Shown piece by piece: positions 1-14,720 of a stretch of DNA of 64,000 nt. The position numbers were made by a program, and so were the translations under genes. The notes below the pieces were generated by a model. That model saw only the letters and a list, made by a program, of their open reading frames with translations. It was not told the origin of the DNA and did no database searches. The first letter of the stretch is position 1; each line of letters opens with the position of its first letter. Source of the DNA: Luzula sylvatica (taxonomy: Eukaryota > Streptophyta > Magnoliopsida > Poales > Juncaceae); the NCBI GenBank assembly GCA_946800325.1, contig OX326957.1:16366591-16430590 (forward strand), in the 5' to 3' direction.

Positions 1-851
1 AATAGACTGAACGCGTACACTAGTACGTTTGCCGAGGAGATGATTATGTTTTGCTAATCATGGGACAAAGGTGTTTGTCGAATCGGGAACGTAGATATAT
101 GTTAGGTTACATGTATTGGATATGACCGAAGCCGCGAGACCATGACATGGTTTAGTCATTATAGATGGACTTGCGACGGATGGGGTTTTAGATTCTTCAT
201 ACTTGAGGGGATCATTGATTGCGTTACGTGCGTAACACAATGCTTTGATATGATCTTACGCTCACCGTAACAGGGAGTTAAAAGGGTCATCATTGGGTAT
301 TGTCCGAAACACGGAATTCAATGTGAGTCTCCAAGATAGGAATTGTTTATTCCGAAAGGAAGAGATATCTCTTAGGCGCCGCTCGATGAGTCGATTAACG
401 AAATCTGCGGCCGCAGTCAATGATATTAATAGTTAATATCGATTGAAATTTGTTAATTCAACTCGGAATCGGGGAATAAGTATAGTTAATCAAATTATAA
501 GGATGACTATTACCATGCCTTTTGATTAACGGATATCGTAAACAAGAGAACTAGTAACCGCTATTCGAGATAGGCACAATGATCACAATCATTATTCGTT
601 TAACATGGGTAGCTATGATGGAGTGACTAGATCCCGCTCATGAGCTTGTAGGCATTGGAAACAACCTAATGCCATCGTTAATCGAACCTACATGGTCAGA
701 CAACGAGTCATACTAAGTCGGGCTTGATCATAAAATTGGCACATAGGATGTGCATAGCTTGGTATTTGATACGCGAGCTATATCCTCTAAAATCGTGCGT
801 ATTGGATATGCATGAGTACCTTTTAGGTAGATCTGAAATTGAGTGGGAGAC
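1..851 (+). mobile_element. 3' internal region of a family A LTR retrotransposon (starts left of the window)
   Basis: This stretch is the reverse complement, with scattered differences, of 57033-57884, the internal region beside the LTR of the nested element near the right end. It holds no convincing coding sequence; short open frames here are shadows. It ends in a purine-rich tract (gagtgggagac, 841-851) directly before the TGAAGG that opens the LTR, as a polypurine tract should. The element therefore reads left to right, and its gag-pol and 5' LTR lie outside the window. Confidence 0.75.
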
Positions 852-1849
852 TGAAGGAAATACAGTTTCAGGATCAACCGTAAAAGTGTACACAAGGATT
901 AACGAATGTAGTCGTACATTCGTGGCCATAACTTTCAGTAGGAAAATCCGATTTGAATGGTTCAAATTGGGTAAGATAGATAATTAGATTATCTATAACC
1001 TTCATGTAGAAATATATTTCATATGAACGAAGTATAAGTGTCGTTTCTGTGAAATACCGAAAGGGTGCAACAGTATGACATACTGTTAGTAAAACAGTCA
1101 TAACTTTTGCATACGAACTCCAATTGAGCTGGGCCAAATTGGGTCGTGGAGATAATAAGATTATCTACAACTTTCGTGTTGGTTGATTTTCTGTCAGAGA
1201 AATTTATCAATTTCGTCTGGACAGAATACGGACCAGGTTCATGCAGTTTTCTGTGTGAGAGGGTGTATATTGGATATACATGCCTTTTGGCTAATCCTGA
1301 TCCTATTAGATATAAATAGGATTTTCTCTCTCATCTTAACTAAGCAATTCATTCAGAATTATCCAGAAAATTGTGAGACAAATTTCTAGAGAGTGAAAAG
1401 GTGTAAAAGAGAGAAACCGTGAAAAGGTGTTTTACGGTTTAGAGAATCAATTCGATTAAGCAAGTTCACCGGTGCATCGTCTAGGCAGGTGCATCCGTGA
1501 CCGACGTCTTGCGATTCAAGGTGGATACACGTAGAGGAGCAACAACTGAGGCTCTTACGGTTGTGATCGATTCGGACGAGTAGATTCAGTCGGAGACGAA
1601 ATCAAGCGAATCGGCGAAGTCAACGAGCGGTGAAAGACGCGTGGTGTGGGACGCGCGTATTGTCACTAACGTGACAGGAGAAAGAAGGCAGCGATCAACC
1701 CTTCGTGTGCAATCAATTTTGCACCGGTAAAGATCTAACCTTCTATTAGCATCGTACCCTCGAAGTCGTGGCGTGATCTCGGGAATCGGGGAACCGGACC
1801 GGGCCTACATATCCGCTGCGCGGGCCCGGGGCCAGGGATATTCCCTTCA
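852..1849 (+). mobile_element. 3' LTR of the family A retrotransposon
   Basis: This 998-bp LTR opens TGAAGGAAAT after the polypurine tract and closes ATTCCCTTCA, giving TG...CA ends inside a short inverted repeat. It aligns throughout with the solo LTR at 14721-15902 and, in reverse, with the LTR at 55970-57032. Its U3 carries two copies of a 17-bp near-palindrome, at 978-994 and 1150-1166. Satellite resumes immediately afterwards at taccaaag, so the element was inserted into satellite that continues beyond the left edge. The matching target duplication is off-window. Confidence 0.8.
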
Positions 1850-3180
1850 TACCAAAGTTTTCTTTTCGATTCATATCAATATTTTTACGCTTTGGGGAGT
1901 TCAAATAACCTGTTTTTAGATCATTTGTATCGTATCCTTTTCTACATAACTTTTCACCAAATTTTGCAAACACTAAGAAATCTTGTTTTTCGATTCATAA
2001 CATTCTTTTAACTCTGTAAGGAGTCCAAATAACGTGTTTTGATATGGATTGGATCGAATCTTTTAAGACGTAACTTTTCACCAAATTGTACAAACACTTA
2101 GAAAGTTCTCTTTTCGATTCATAGCAAATCTTTTTAGGCGTTGATGAGTACAAATAACATGTTTTTAGATCGTTTATATCGTATCTTTTACAACATAAAT
2201 TTTCACCAAATTTGCAAACCCTATGAAAGTTTGTTTTACGATTCATAACAATCTTTTAACGCTCTAAGGAGCCCATATAACGTGTTTTAGAGATGGTTTG
2301 GATCGAATCTTTTACTACGTTAGTTTTCAACAAATTGTACAAACACTTGGAAAGTTTTCTTTTCGATTCATATCAATCTTTTTAAGTTTTGATGATTTCA
2401 AATAACGTGATTTTAGATCATTCGTATCGTATCTTTTACTACATAACTTTTCACCAAATTTTACAAACACTAAGAGAGTTTTCTTTTCGATTCATATCAT
2501 TCTTTTTACTCTTTGAGGAGTTCAAATAAGTGTTTTGAGATGGTTTGGATCGAATCTTTTACTACGTAACTTTTCACCAAATTGTACAAACACTAAGAAA
2601 GTGTTCTATTCGATTCATAGAAATCTTTTAACGCTCCGAGGAGCTCAAATAACGTGTTTTTGAGATGGTTTGGATCGAATCTTTTACAATGTAAGTTTTC
2701 AGCAAATTGTACAAACACTAAGAAAATTTTCTTTTCGATTGATATCAATCTTTTTAAGTTTTGAGGAGTTCAAATAACGCGATTTTAGATCATTCGTATC
2801 GTATCTTTTACTACATAACTTTTCACCAAATTTTACAAACACTAAGAAAGTTTTCTTTTCGATTCATATCAATCTTTTTACGCTTTGAGGAGTTCAAATA
2901 ACGTGTTTTGAGATGGTTTGGATTGAATCTTTTACTACGTAACTTTTTCCTAAATTTTGCAAACACTAAGAAAGTTTGTGCTTTGATTCATAACATACTT
3001 TTAACGCTCTAAGGAGTCTAAATAACGTGTTTTGAGATGGTTTGGGTCGAATCTTTTACTACGTAACTTCTCTGCAAATTTTACAAACACTAAGAAAGTT
3101 TTCTTTTCGATGCATATCAATCTTCTTACGTTTTCAGGAGTTGAAATAACGTGTTTTTAGATCATTTGTATCGTATCTTT
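1850..3180. repeat. Tandem satellite, about 124-bp monomers, first block
   Basis: About eleven monomers. Two classes alternate. One has cgattcatatc, gagttcaaataacg, tagatcatttgtatcgtatc and tacataac. The other has cgattcataac, ggagtccaaataacg, gagatggtttggatcgaatc and tacgtaac. All share acttttcaccaaatt and caaacactaagaaagtt. Spacing measured between successive caaatt landmarks is 123-125 bp. The block is repeated almost exactly at about 4470-5790. Short minus-strand open frames with FGEKL and LKTRYLNSSKRKK motifs are by-products of the repeat. Confidence 0.92.
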
Positions 3181-3812
3181 TGAAAGAAAATATGGCTTAA
3201 GAATTAACTTGGAAGAATTTATATAAATAGGCAATTATGCAGTCAGAATTAGGTTCGTTCGAACGAACTATTTAAGTGCGTTCGAACGGACTTATTCGTG
3301 ACAGTCAGATTTGGGTTCGTTCGAACGAACTACTGAAGTGCGTTCGAACGAACTGGGTTCGTTCGAACGAACCATTTAGGTGCGTTCGAACGGACTGAAT
3401 TCCTATATATATAGAATTCTGATTTCGTTTTTTGACCTAAGTTTTTATCTAGGGTTTTGAGCCGTCTTTTCTCTCTCTTCTTCGACAGAAATTCCAGATT
3501 AGATCTGGGCTAAATTGAGAGGGAGAATTGAGCAAGGATCTTGAGAGATTGATCGTGACGGCGACTAGAACGGCGTTGGCGATTTCCGATCGGTCGAAAT
3601 CAAGGTAGACACGAGTAGAGGGACTGCACGAGCATTCCTTGGAGAAGGTTCACGGATTTGGAGAAGTAATCGACACGTACTAACTTGTACGAGGTAATTC
3701 TCCGAAACTCTTCCTTTTTCGTTGGTTTTAGGGCGTGATCCCGGTAGAATTAGGTTACACATGCGAGACTAATTCCGCTGCACACTTTGATAAACGTGTG
3801 CGTAACCCTACA
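3181..3812 (+). mobile_element. Solo LTR of the family B Copia element
   Basis: This 632-bp insertion begins TGAAAGAAAATATGG and ends CGTAACCCTACA. It matches the LTR at 50684-51370 along its length. It is flanked by a perfect 5-bp target duplication, tcttt at 3176-3180 and 3813-3817; removing one copy restores a normal satellite monomer. U3 contains repeated TTCGTTCGAACGAA palindromes (about 3252-3395), followed by a short TATATATATA box near 3405. No internal region remains, so it probably arose by recombination between the two LTRs of a full element. Confidence 0.92.
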
Positions 3813-6800
3813 TCTTTTACTACACAACTTTTCACCAAATTTTACAAACACTACGAAAGTTTTCTTTTCGATTCATATCAATCTTTTTATGCTTTGGGGA
3901 GTTCAAATAACGTGTTTTTAGATCATTTGTATCGTATCCCTTTCTACATAACTTTTCACCAAATTTTGAAAACACTAAGAAAGCTTGTTTTTCGATTCAT
4001 AACATTCTTTTAACTTTGTAAGGAGTCCAAATAACGTGTTTTGATATGGATTGGATCGAATCTTTTACGACGTAACTTTTCACCAAATTGTACAAACACT
4101 TAGAAAGTTCTATTTTCGATTGACAGCAAAGCTTTTTACGCTTTGAGGAGTTCAAATAACGTGTTTTTAGATTATTTATATCGTATATTTTTCTACATAA
4201 CTTTTCACCAAATTTTGCAAACACTAAGAAAGTTTGTTTTTCGATTCATCACATTCTTTAAACGCTCTAAGGAGCCCAAATAACGTGTTTTGAGATGGTT
4301 TGGATCGAATCTTTTACTACGTAAGTTTTCAGAAAATTTTACAAACACTAAGAAAGTTTTCTTTTCGATGCATATCAATCTTCTTACGTTTTCAGGAGTT
4401 CAAATAACGTGTTTTTAGATAATTTGTATCGTATCTTTAACTACACAACTTTTCACCAAATTTTACAAACACTACCAAAGTTTTCTTTTCGATTCATATC
4501 AATATTTTTACGCTTTGGGGAGTTCAAATAACGTGTTTTTAGATCATTTGTATCGTATCATTTTCTACATAACTTTTCACCAAATTTTGCAAACACTAAG
4601 AAATCTTGTTTTTCGATTCATAACATTCTTTTAACTCTGTAAGGAGTCCAAATAACGTGTTTTGATATGGATTGGATCGAATCTTTTACGACGTAACTTT
4701 TCACCAAATTGTACAAACACTTAGAAAGTTCTCTTTTCGATTCATAGCAAATCTTTTTAGGCGTTGATGAGTACAAATAACATGTTTTTAGATCATTTAT
4801 ATCGTATCTTTTACAACATAACTTTTCACCAAATTTGCAAACCCTATGAAAGTTTGTTTTACGATTCATAACAATCTTTTAACGCTCTAAGGAGCCCATA
4901 TAACGTGTTTTAGAGATGGTTTGGATCGAATCTTTTACTACGTAAGTTTTCAACAAATTGCACAAACACTTGGAAAGTTTTCTTTTCGATTCATATCAAT
5001 CTTTTTAAGTTTTGATGATTTCAAATAACGTGATTTTAGATCATTCGTATCGTATCTTTTACTACATAACTTTTCACCAAATTTTACAAACACTAAGAGA
5101 GTTTTCTTTTCGATTCATATCATTCTTTTTACTCTTTGAGGAGTTCAAATAAGTGTTTTGAGATGGTTTGCATCGAATCTTTTACTACGTAACTTTTCAC
5201 CAAATTGTACAAACACTAAGAAAGTTTTCTATTCGATTCATAGCAATCTTTTAACGCTCTGAGGAGCTCAAATAACGTGTTTTTGAGATGGTTTGGATCG
5301 AATCTTTTACTATGTAAGTTTTCAGCAAATTGTACAAACACTAAGTAATTTTTTTTTTCGATTGATATCAATCTTTTTAAGTTTTGAGGAGTTCAAATAA
5401 CGTGATTTTAGATCATTCGTATCGTATCTTTTACTACATAACTTTTAACCAAATTTTACAAACACTAAGAAAGTTTCTTTTCGATTCATATCAATCTTTT
5501 TACGCTTTGAGGAGTTCAAATAACGTGTTTTGAGATGGTTTCGATTGAATCTTTTACTACGTAACTTTTTCCTAAATTTTGCAAACACTAAGAAAGTTTG
5601 TGCTTTGATTCATAACATTCTTTTAACGCTCTAAGGAGTCTAAATAACGTGTTTTGAGATGGTTTGGGTCGAATCTTTTACTACGTAACTTCTCTGCAAA
5701 TTTTACAAACACTAAGAAAGTTTTCTTTTTGATGCATATCAATCTTCTTACGTTTTCAGGAGTTGAAATAACGTGTTTTTAGATTGTTTGTATCGTATCT
5801 TTTTCTACATAACTTTTCACCAAATATTGCAAACACTAAGAAAGTTTGTTTTTCGATTCATAACATTCTTTTAACGCTCTAAGGAGCCCAAATAACGTGT
5901 ATTGAGATGGTTTGGATCGAATCTTTTCCAACGTAACTTTTCAGAAATTTTTACAAACACTAAGAAAGTTTTCTTTTCGATGCATATCAATCTTCTTACG
6001 TTTTCAGGAGTTGAAATAACGTGTTTTTAGATCATTTGTATCGTATCTTTTACTACACTACTTTTCACCAAATTTTACAAACACTACCAAAGTTTTCTTT
6101 TCGATTCATATCAATCTTTATACGCTTTGGGGAGTTCAAATAACGTGTTTTTAGATGATTTGTATCGTATCCTTTTTCTACATAACGTTTCCCCAAATTT
6201 TGCAAACACTAAGAAAGCTTGTTTTTCGATTCATAACATTCTTTTAACTCTGTAAGGAGACCAAATAACCGATTTTGATATGGATTGGATCGAATCTTTT
6301 ACGACGTAACTTTTCACCAAATTGTACAAACAGTTAGAAAGTTCTCTTTTCGATTCATAGCAAATCTTTTTACGCTTTGAGGAGTTCAAATAACATGTTT
6401 TTTGATCATTTATATCGTATCTTTTACTACATAATTTTCACCAAAATTTGCAAACACTAAGAAAGTTTGTTTTTCGATTCATAACATTCTTTTAACGCTC
6501 TAAGGAGTCCAAATAACGTGTTTTGAGATGGTTTGGGTCGAATCTTTTACTACGTAACTTTTCTGCAAATTTTACAAACACTAAGAAAGTTTTCTTTTCG
6601 ATGCATATCAATCTTTTTACGTTTTGAGGAGTTCACATAACGTGTTTTTGAATTATGTGTATCGTATCTTTTACTACATAACTTTTCACCAAATTTTGCA
6701 AACACTAAGAAAGTTTGTTTTTCGATTCATAACATTCTTTTAACGCTCTAAGGAGTCCAAATAACGTATTTTAAGATAGTTTGGATCGAATCTTTTACTA

Positions 6801-9800
6801 CGTAACTTTTCACCAAATTGTACAAACACTAAGAAAGTTTTTCTTTTCGATTCATAGCAATCTTTTTATGCTTTGAGGAGTTCAAATAACGTCTTTTTAG
6901 ATCATTTGTATCGTATCTTTTTCTACATAACTTTTCACCAAAATTTGCAAACACTAAGAAAGTTTGTTTTTCGATTCATAACATTCTTTTAACGCTCCAA
7001 GGAGCCCAAATAACGTGTTTTGAGATGGTTTGGATCGAATCTTTTACTACGTAACTTTTCAGAATTTTTTACAAACACTTAGAAAGTTTTATTTTCGACG
7101 CATATCAATCTTCTTACGTTTTCAGGAGTTGAAATAATGTGTTTTTAGATCATTTGTATCGTATCTTTTACTACACAACTTTTCACCAAATTTTACAAAC
7201 ACTACCAAAGTTTTCTTTTCGATTCATATCAATTTTTTTACGCTTTGGGGAGTTCAAATAACGTGGTTTTAGATCATTTGTATCGTATCCTTTTCTACAT
7301 AACTTTTCCCCAAATTTTGCAAACACTAAGAAAGTTTGTTTTTCGATTCATAACATTCTTTTAACGCTCTAAGGTGTCCAAATAACGTGTTTTGATATGG
7401 ATTGGATCGGATCTTTTACGACGTAACTTTTCTTCAAAATTTTCAAACACTAAGAAAGTTTTCTTTTCGATGCATATCAATCTTTTTACGTTTTGAGGAG
7501 TTCACATAACGTGTTTTTAAATTATTTGTATCGTATCTTTTGCTACATAAATTTTCACTAAATTTTACAAACACTAAGAAAGTTTTCTTTTCGATTCATA
7601 TCAATCATGTTATGCTATGGGGAATTCAAGTAATGTGTTTTTAGATCATTTGTATCGTATCTTTTACTACATAACTTTTCACCAAATTTTGCAAACACTA
7701 AGAAAGTTTTTCTTTTCGATGCATATCAATCTTTTTACATTTTGAGGAGTTCACATAACGTGTTTTTAAATCATTTGTATCGTATCTTTTACTACATAAC
7801 TTTTCACCAAATTTTACAAACACTAAGAAAGTTTTCTTTTCGATTCATATCAATCATGTTACGCTTTGGGGAATTCAAATAACGTGTTTTTAGATCATTT
7901 GTATCGTATCTTTTTTACAAAACTTTTCACCAAATTTTGCAAACACTAAGAAAGTTTGTTTTTCGATTCATAACATTCTTTTAACGCTGTGAGGAGTCCA
8001 AATAACGTGTTTTGATATTGTTTGGATCAAATCTTTTACTACGTAACGTTTCACCAAATTGTACAAACACTTAGAAAGTTTTCTTTTAGATTCATAGCAA
8101 ATCTTTTTACGCTTTGAGGAGTTCAAATAACATGTTTTTAGATAATTTATATCGTATCTTTTACTACATAACTTTTCACCCAAATTTGCAAACCCTAAGA
8201 AAGTATGTTTTTCGATTCATAACAATCTTTGAACGCTCTAAGGAGCCCATATAACGTGTTTTAGAGATGGTTTGGATCGAATCTTTTACTACGTAAGTTT
8301 TCAGCAAATTGTACAAACACTTAGAAAGTTTTCTTTTCTATTCATATCAATCTATTTAAGTTTTGATGAGTTCAAATAACGTGATTTTAGATCATTCGTA
8401 TCGTATATTTTACTACATAACGTTTCACCAAATTTTACAAACACTAAGAGAGTTATTTTTCGAATCATATCAAACTTTTTACACTTTGAGGAGTTCAAAT
8501 AACGTGTTTTGAGATGGTTCGGATCGAATCTTTTACTACGTAACTTTTCACCCTTTTCACCCAATTTTGCAAACACTAAGAAAGTTTGTGTTTTAATTCA
8601 TAACATTCTTTTAACGCTCTAATGAGTCCAAATAACGTGTTTTGAGATGGTTTGGATCGAATCTTTTACTACGTAAGTTTTCAGCAAATTGTACAAACAC
8701 TAAGAAAGTTTTCTTTTCGATTCATATCAATATTTTTAAGTTATGAGGAGTTCAAATAACGTGATTTTAGATTATTCGTTCGTATCTTTTACTACATAAC
8801 TTTTTACCAAATTTTACAAACACTAAGAAAGTTTTCTTTTCGATTCATATCAATCTTTTTATGCTTTGAGGAGTTCAAATAACGTGTTTTGAGTTGGTTT
8901 GGATCGAATCTTTTACTACGTAACTTTTCACCAAATTTTGCAAACACTAAGAAAGTTTGTGTTTTGATTCATAACATTCTTTTAATGCTCTAAGGAGTCC
9001 AAATAACGTGTTTTGAGATGGTTTGGGTCGAATTTTTTACTACGTAACTTTTCTGCAAATTTTACAAACACTAAGAAAGTTTTCTTTTCGATGCATATGA
9101 ATCTTTTTACGTTTTGAGGAGTTCAAATAACGTGTTTTTAAATCATTTGTATCGTATCTTTTACTACATAAGTTGTCACCAAATTTTACAAACACTAAGA
9201 GAGTTTTCTTTTTGATTCATATCAATCTTTTTACGCTTTGGGGAGTTCAAATAACGTGATTTTAGATCATTTGTATCGTATCTTTTACTACATAACTTTT
9301 CACCAAATTTTACAAACACTAAGAAAGTTTGTTTTTCGATTCATAATAATCTTTTAACGCTCTGAGGAGCCCATATAACGTGTTTTTGAGATGGTTTGGA
9401 TCGAAACTTTTACTACGTAATTTTTCTGCAAATTTTACAAACAGTAAGAATGTTTTCTTTTCGATGCATATCAATCTTTTTACGTTTTGAGGTGTTCAAA
9501 TAACGTGTTTTTAATTGATTTGTATCATATCTTTTACTACATAGTTTTTAACCAAATTTTACAAACACTAAGAAAGTTTTCTTTTCGATTCATATCAATC
9601 TTTTTACGCTTTGGGGAGTTCAAATAACGTGTTTTTAGATCATTTGTATCGTATCTTTTACTACATGACTTTTCACCAAATTTTGCAAACACTGAGAAAG
9701 TTTGTTTTTCGATTCGTAACATTCTTTTAACGCTCTAAGGAGTCCAAATAATGTGTTTTGAGGTGGTTTGGATCGAATCTTTTACAATGTAACTTTTCAC

Positions 9801-12800
9801 CAAATTTTGCAAACACTAAGAAAGTTTTCTTTTCGATTCATAGCAATCATTTTATGCTTTGAGGAGTTCAAATAACGTGTTTTTAGATCATTTATATCGT
9901 ATCTTCTACGACATAACTTTTCACCAAATTTTACAAACACTAAGAAAGTTTGTTTTTCTGTTCATAACAATCTTTTAACGTTCTAAGGAGTCCAAAAAAC
10001 GTGTTTTGAGATCGTTTGGATACAATCTTTTACAACGTAAATTTTCTGCAAATTTTACAAACACTAAGAAAGTTTTCTTTTCGATGCATATCAATCTTTT
10101 TACGTTTTGTGGAGTTCAAATAACGTGTTTTTAAATCACTTGTATCGTATCTTTTACTGCATAAGTTTTCACCAAAATTTACAAACACTAAGAGAGTTTT
10201 CTTTTCGATTCATATCAATCTTTTTACGCTTTGGGGAGTTCAAATAACGTGTTTTTATATCATTTATATCTTATCTTCTACGACATAACTTTTCACCAAA
10301 TTTTACAAACACTAAGAAAGTTTGTTTTTCTATTCATAACATTCTTTTAACGCACTAAGGAGTCCAAATAACGTGTTTTGAGATTGTTTGGATCGAATCT
10401 TTTGCTACGTAACTTTTCACCAAATTGTACAAACTCTAACAAAGCTTTCTTTTCGATTCATAGCAATCTTTTTATGCTTTGAGGAGTTCAAATAACGTGT
10501 TTTTAAATCATTTATATCGTATCTTTTACTACATAACTTTTCACCTAATTTTACAAACACCAAGATAGTTTGTTTTTCGATTCATAACAATCTTTTAACG
10601 CTCTGAGGAGCCCATATAACTTGTTTTTCAGATGGTTTGGATCGAATCTTTTACTACGTAACTTTTCAGCAAATTTTACAAACACTAAGAAAGTTTCTTT
10701 TCGATGCATATCAATCTTTTTACGTTTTGAGGAGTTCAAATAACGTGTTTTTAAGATCATTCGTATCGTATATTTTACTACATAACTGTTCACCAAATTT
10801 TACAAACACTAAGAAAGTTTTCTTTTCGATTCATATCAATCATGTTACGCTTTGGGGAGTTCAAATATCGTGTTTTTAGATCATTTGTATCGTATCTTTC
10901 ACCACATAACTTTTCACCAAATTTTACAAACACTAAGAAAGTTTGTTTTTCGATTCATGACATTCTTTTAGCGTTCTAAGGAGTCCAAATAACGTGTTTT
11001 CAGATGGTTTGGATCGAATCTTTTACTACGTAACTTTTTAGCAAATTTTACGAATGCTAAGAAAGTTTCTTTTCGATGCATATCAATCTTTTTACGTTTT
11101 GAGGATTTCAAATAACGTGATTTTAGATCATTCGATTCGTATCTTTTACTACGTAACTTTTCACCAAATTTTTCAAACACTAAGAAAGTTTGTTTTTCGA
11201 TTCATAACATTCTTTTAACGCTCTAAGGAGTCCAAATAATGTGTTTTGAGATGGTTTGGATCGAATCTTTTACTACTTAGCTTTTCACCAAATTGTACAA
11301 ACACTAAGAAAGATTTCTTTTCGATTAATAGCCATCTTTTTAAATTTTGAGGAGTTCAAATAACGTGTTTTCAGTTCATTTATATCGTATCTTTTACTAC
11401 ATACCTTTTCACCAAATTTTACAAACACTAAGAAAGTTTGTTTTTCGATTCATAACAATCTTTTAACGCTCTAAGGAGCCCATATAACGTGTTTTTGGGA
11501 TGGTTTGGATCGAATCTTTTACTGCGAACTTTTCTGCAAATTTTACAAACACTAAGAATTTTTTTTTTCCGATGCATATCAATCTTTTTACGTTTTGAGG
11601 AGTTCTAATAACGTGTTTTTAAATCATTTGTATCATATCATTTACTACATAACGTTTCACCAAATTTTACAAACACTAAGAAAGTTTTCTTTTCGATTCA
11701 TATCAATCTTTTTACTCTTTGGGGAGATCAAATAACTTGTTTTTAGATCATTTGTATCGTCACTTTTACTACATGACTTTTAACCAAATTTTGCAAACAC
11801 TAAGAAAGTTTGTTTTTCGATTCATAACATTCTTTTAACGCTGTAAGGAGTTCAAATTAACGTGTTTTGAGATGGTTTGGATCGAATCTTTTACTACGTA
11901 ACTTTTCACCAAATTTTGCAAACACTAAGAAAGTTTGGTTTTCGATTCATAACATTCTTTTAACGCTCTAAGGAGTCCACATAACGTGTTTTGAGGTGGT
12001 TTGGATCGAATCTTTTACTACGTAACTTTTCACCAAATTTTGCAAACACTAAGAGAGTTTTCTTTTCGATTCATAGCAATCATTTAACGCTTTGAGGAGT
12101 TCAAATAACGTGTTTTTGGATCATTTATATCGTATCTTTTACTACATAACTTTTCACCAAATTTTACAAACACTAAGAAAGTTTGTTTTTCTGTTCATAA
12201 CAATCTTTTAACGCTCTAAGGACTCCAAAAAACGTGTTTTGAGATGGTTTGGATCGAATCTTTTACTACGTAACTTTTCTGCAAATTTTACAAATACTAA
12301 GAAAGTTTTCTTTTCGATGCATATCAATCTTTGTACATTTTGAGGAGTTCAAATAACGTGTTTTTAAATCACTTGTATCGTATCTTTTACTACATAAGTT
12401 TTCACCAAATTTTATAAAACACTAAGAGAGTTTTCTTTTCGATTCATATAAATCTTTTTACGCTTTGGGGAGTTCAAATAACGTGATTTTAGATCATTTG
12501 TATCGTATCTTTTACTACATAATTTTTCACCAAATTTTGCAAACAATAAGAAAATTTGTTTTTCGATTAATAACATTCTTTTAACGCACTAAGGAGTCCA
12601 AATAACGTGTTTTGAGATTGTTTGGATCGAATCTTTTGCTACGTAACTTTTCACCAAATTGTACAAACTCTAACAATGATTTCTTTTCGATTCATAGCAA
12701 TCTTTTTACGCTTTGAGGAGTTCAAATAACGTATTTTTAGATCATTTATATCGTATCTTTTACTACATAACTTTTCACTAAATTTTACAAACATTAAGAA

Positions 12801-14720
12801 AGTTTGTTTTTCGATTCATAACATTCTTTTAACGCTCAAAGGAGTCCAAATAACGTGTTTTGAGATGGTTTGGATCGAATCTTTTACTACATAACTTTTC
12901 TGGAAATTGTACAAACACTAAGAAAGTTTTCTTTTCGATGCATATCAATCTTTTTACGTTTTGAGGAGTTCACATAACGTGTTTTTAAATCATTTGTATC
13001 GTATCTTTTACTACATAACTTTTCACCAAATTTTACAAACACTACGAAAGTTTTCTTTTCGATTCATATCAATCATGTTACACTTTGGGGAGTTCAAATA
13101 ACATGTTTTTAGATCATTTATATCGTATCTTTTTCTACATAACTTTTCACCAAATTTTACAAACACTAAGAAAGTTTTCTTTTCGATTCATATCAATCAT
13201 GTTACACTTTGGGGAGTTCAAATAACATGTTTTTAGATCATTTATATCGTATCTTTTACTACATAACTTTTCACCAAAATTTGCAAACACTAAGAAAGTT
13301 TGTTTTTCGATTCATGACAATCTTTTAACGCTCTGAGGAGCCCATAGAACTTGTTTTTGAGATGGTTTGGATCGAATCTTTTACTACGTAAGTTTTCAGC
13401 AAATTGTAAAAACACTAAGAAAGTTTTATTTTCGATTCATATCAACCTTTTTAAGTTTTGAGGAGTTCAAATAATGTGATTTTAGATCATTCGTATCGTA
13501 TCTTTTACTACATAAGAGGGTTTGTTTTTCGATTCATAGTAATGTTTTTATGCTTTCAGGAGTCCATATAACGTGTTTTTGAGATGGTTTGGATCGAATC
13601 TTTTATTACTTAAGTTTTCACTAAATTGTACAAAACACTATGAAAGTTTGTTTTTCTCTATTGCGGTCTAAGAAGTCTATTTAGGCATCGGGGAGTCCAA
13701 ATAATGTGTTTTGAGATCGTTTACATCGAAAGTTTTCCAACACGACTTTTCACCAAATTGTACATACATTACGAAATTTCGTTTTTTCGCTCTAGGTAGT
13801 CTTGAAATCAGTTTAGGCATTGAGAAGTCCAAATAACGTGTTTTTGAGATCATTTACTTCGAAAGTTTTGCTATACGAGTATTCACCAAATTGTACAAAC
13901 ATTACGGAAGTTTGTTTGCGCTGAGTCTTGACAATCTATTGAGGTTTTGAGGAGTCAAAATAACGTGTTTTTGTGATCTCTGGGATCGATTCTTTTACTA
14001 CGTAACTTTTCACCAAATTGTAAAAACACTAAGAAATTTAGTTTTTCGATTCATAGGAATCTTTTGACACTTTGAGGAGTCCAAATAACTTGTTTTTTAG
14101 ATCGTTTGTATCGAATCTTTTACTGCTTAACTTTTCACCAAATATTTCAAACACTAAGAAAGTTTTTTTTCGATTCATATCAACTTATTTAGACTTTGAG
14201 GAGTCCAAATAACGTGTTTTGAGATGGTTTGGATCGAAACTTTTATTACGTAAGTTTTCCCCAAATTGTACAAACACTAAGAGAATTTGTTTTTCGATTC
14301 ATAGCAATCATTTTATGCTTTGAGGAATCAAAATGACGTGTTTTTGAGATCATTTGTATCGAATTTTGTACTACATTATTTTTCACCAAATTTTACAGAC
14401 ACTACGAAAAAAAAATTCACCAAATTTGGTGAAAAGTTTGTTTTCCACACTAGGAATTTTGTTGTTGCGGTCTAACAAATCTATTCAGGCATTGGGGAGT
14501 CCAAATAATGTGTTTTGAGATCGTTTACAACGAAAATTTTCCAATACAACTTTTCACCAAATTGTACAAACTTTACGAAATTTTGTTTTTTCACTCTAGG
14601 CAGTCGTGAAATCTGTTTAGGCCCTGGGGAATTAAATAACGTGATTTGAGATCGTTTACTTCGAAAGTTTTACTATACGAGTTTTCACCAAATTGTACAA
14701 ATATTACGGAAGTTTGGTTT
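3813..14720. repeat. Tandem satellite, main block
   Basis: About 88 monomers of near 124 bp continue the array in the same orientation. The left part contains a near-copy of the first block: the same monomers with the same private variants recur about 2622 bp downstream of their position at 1998-3160. From about 13500 the monomers become more divergent, including a variant with gcggtctaagaagtctatttaggc, as is common at the edge of a satellite. No gene was recognised anywhere in the block. Confidence 0.92.

Noticed and set aside
1746..11180. Recurrent minus-strand frames (FGEKL...LKTRYLNSSKRKK) in the satellite, resembling a repeat protein
   Set aside because: Monomers are about 124 bp, not a multiple of three, so frames shift each unit and stay under about 90 codons. 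They have no start context and are by-products of the satellite.
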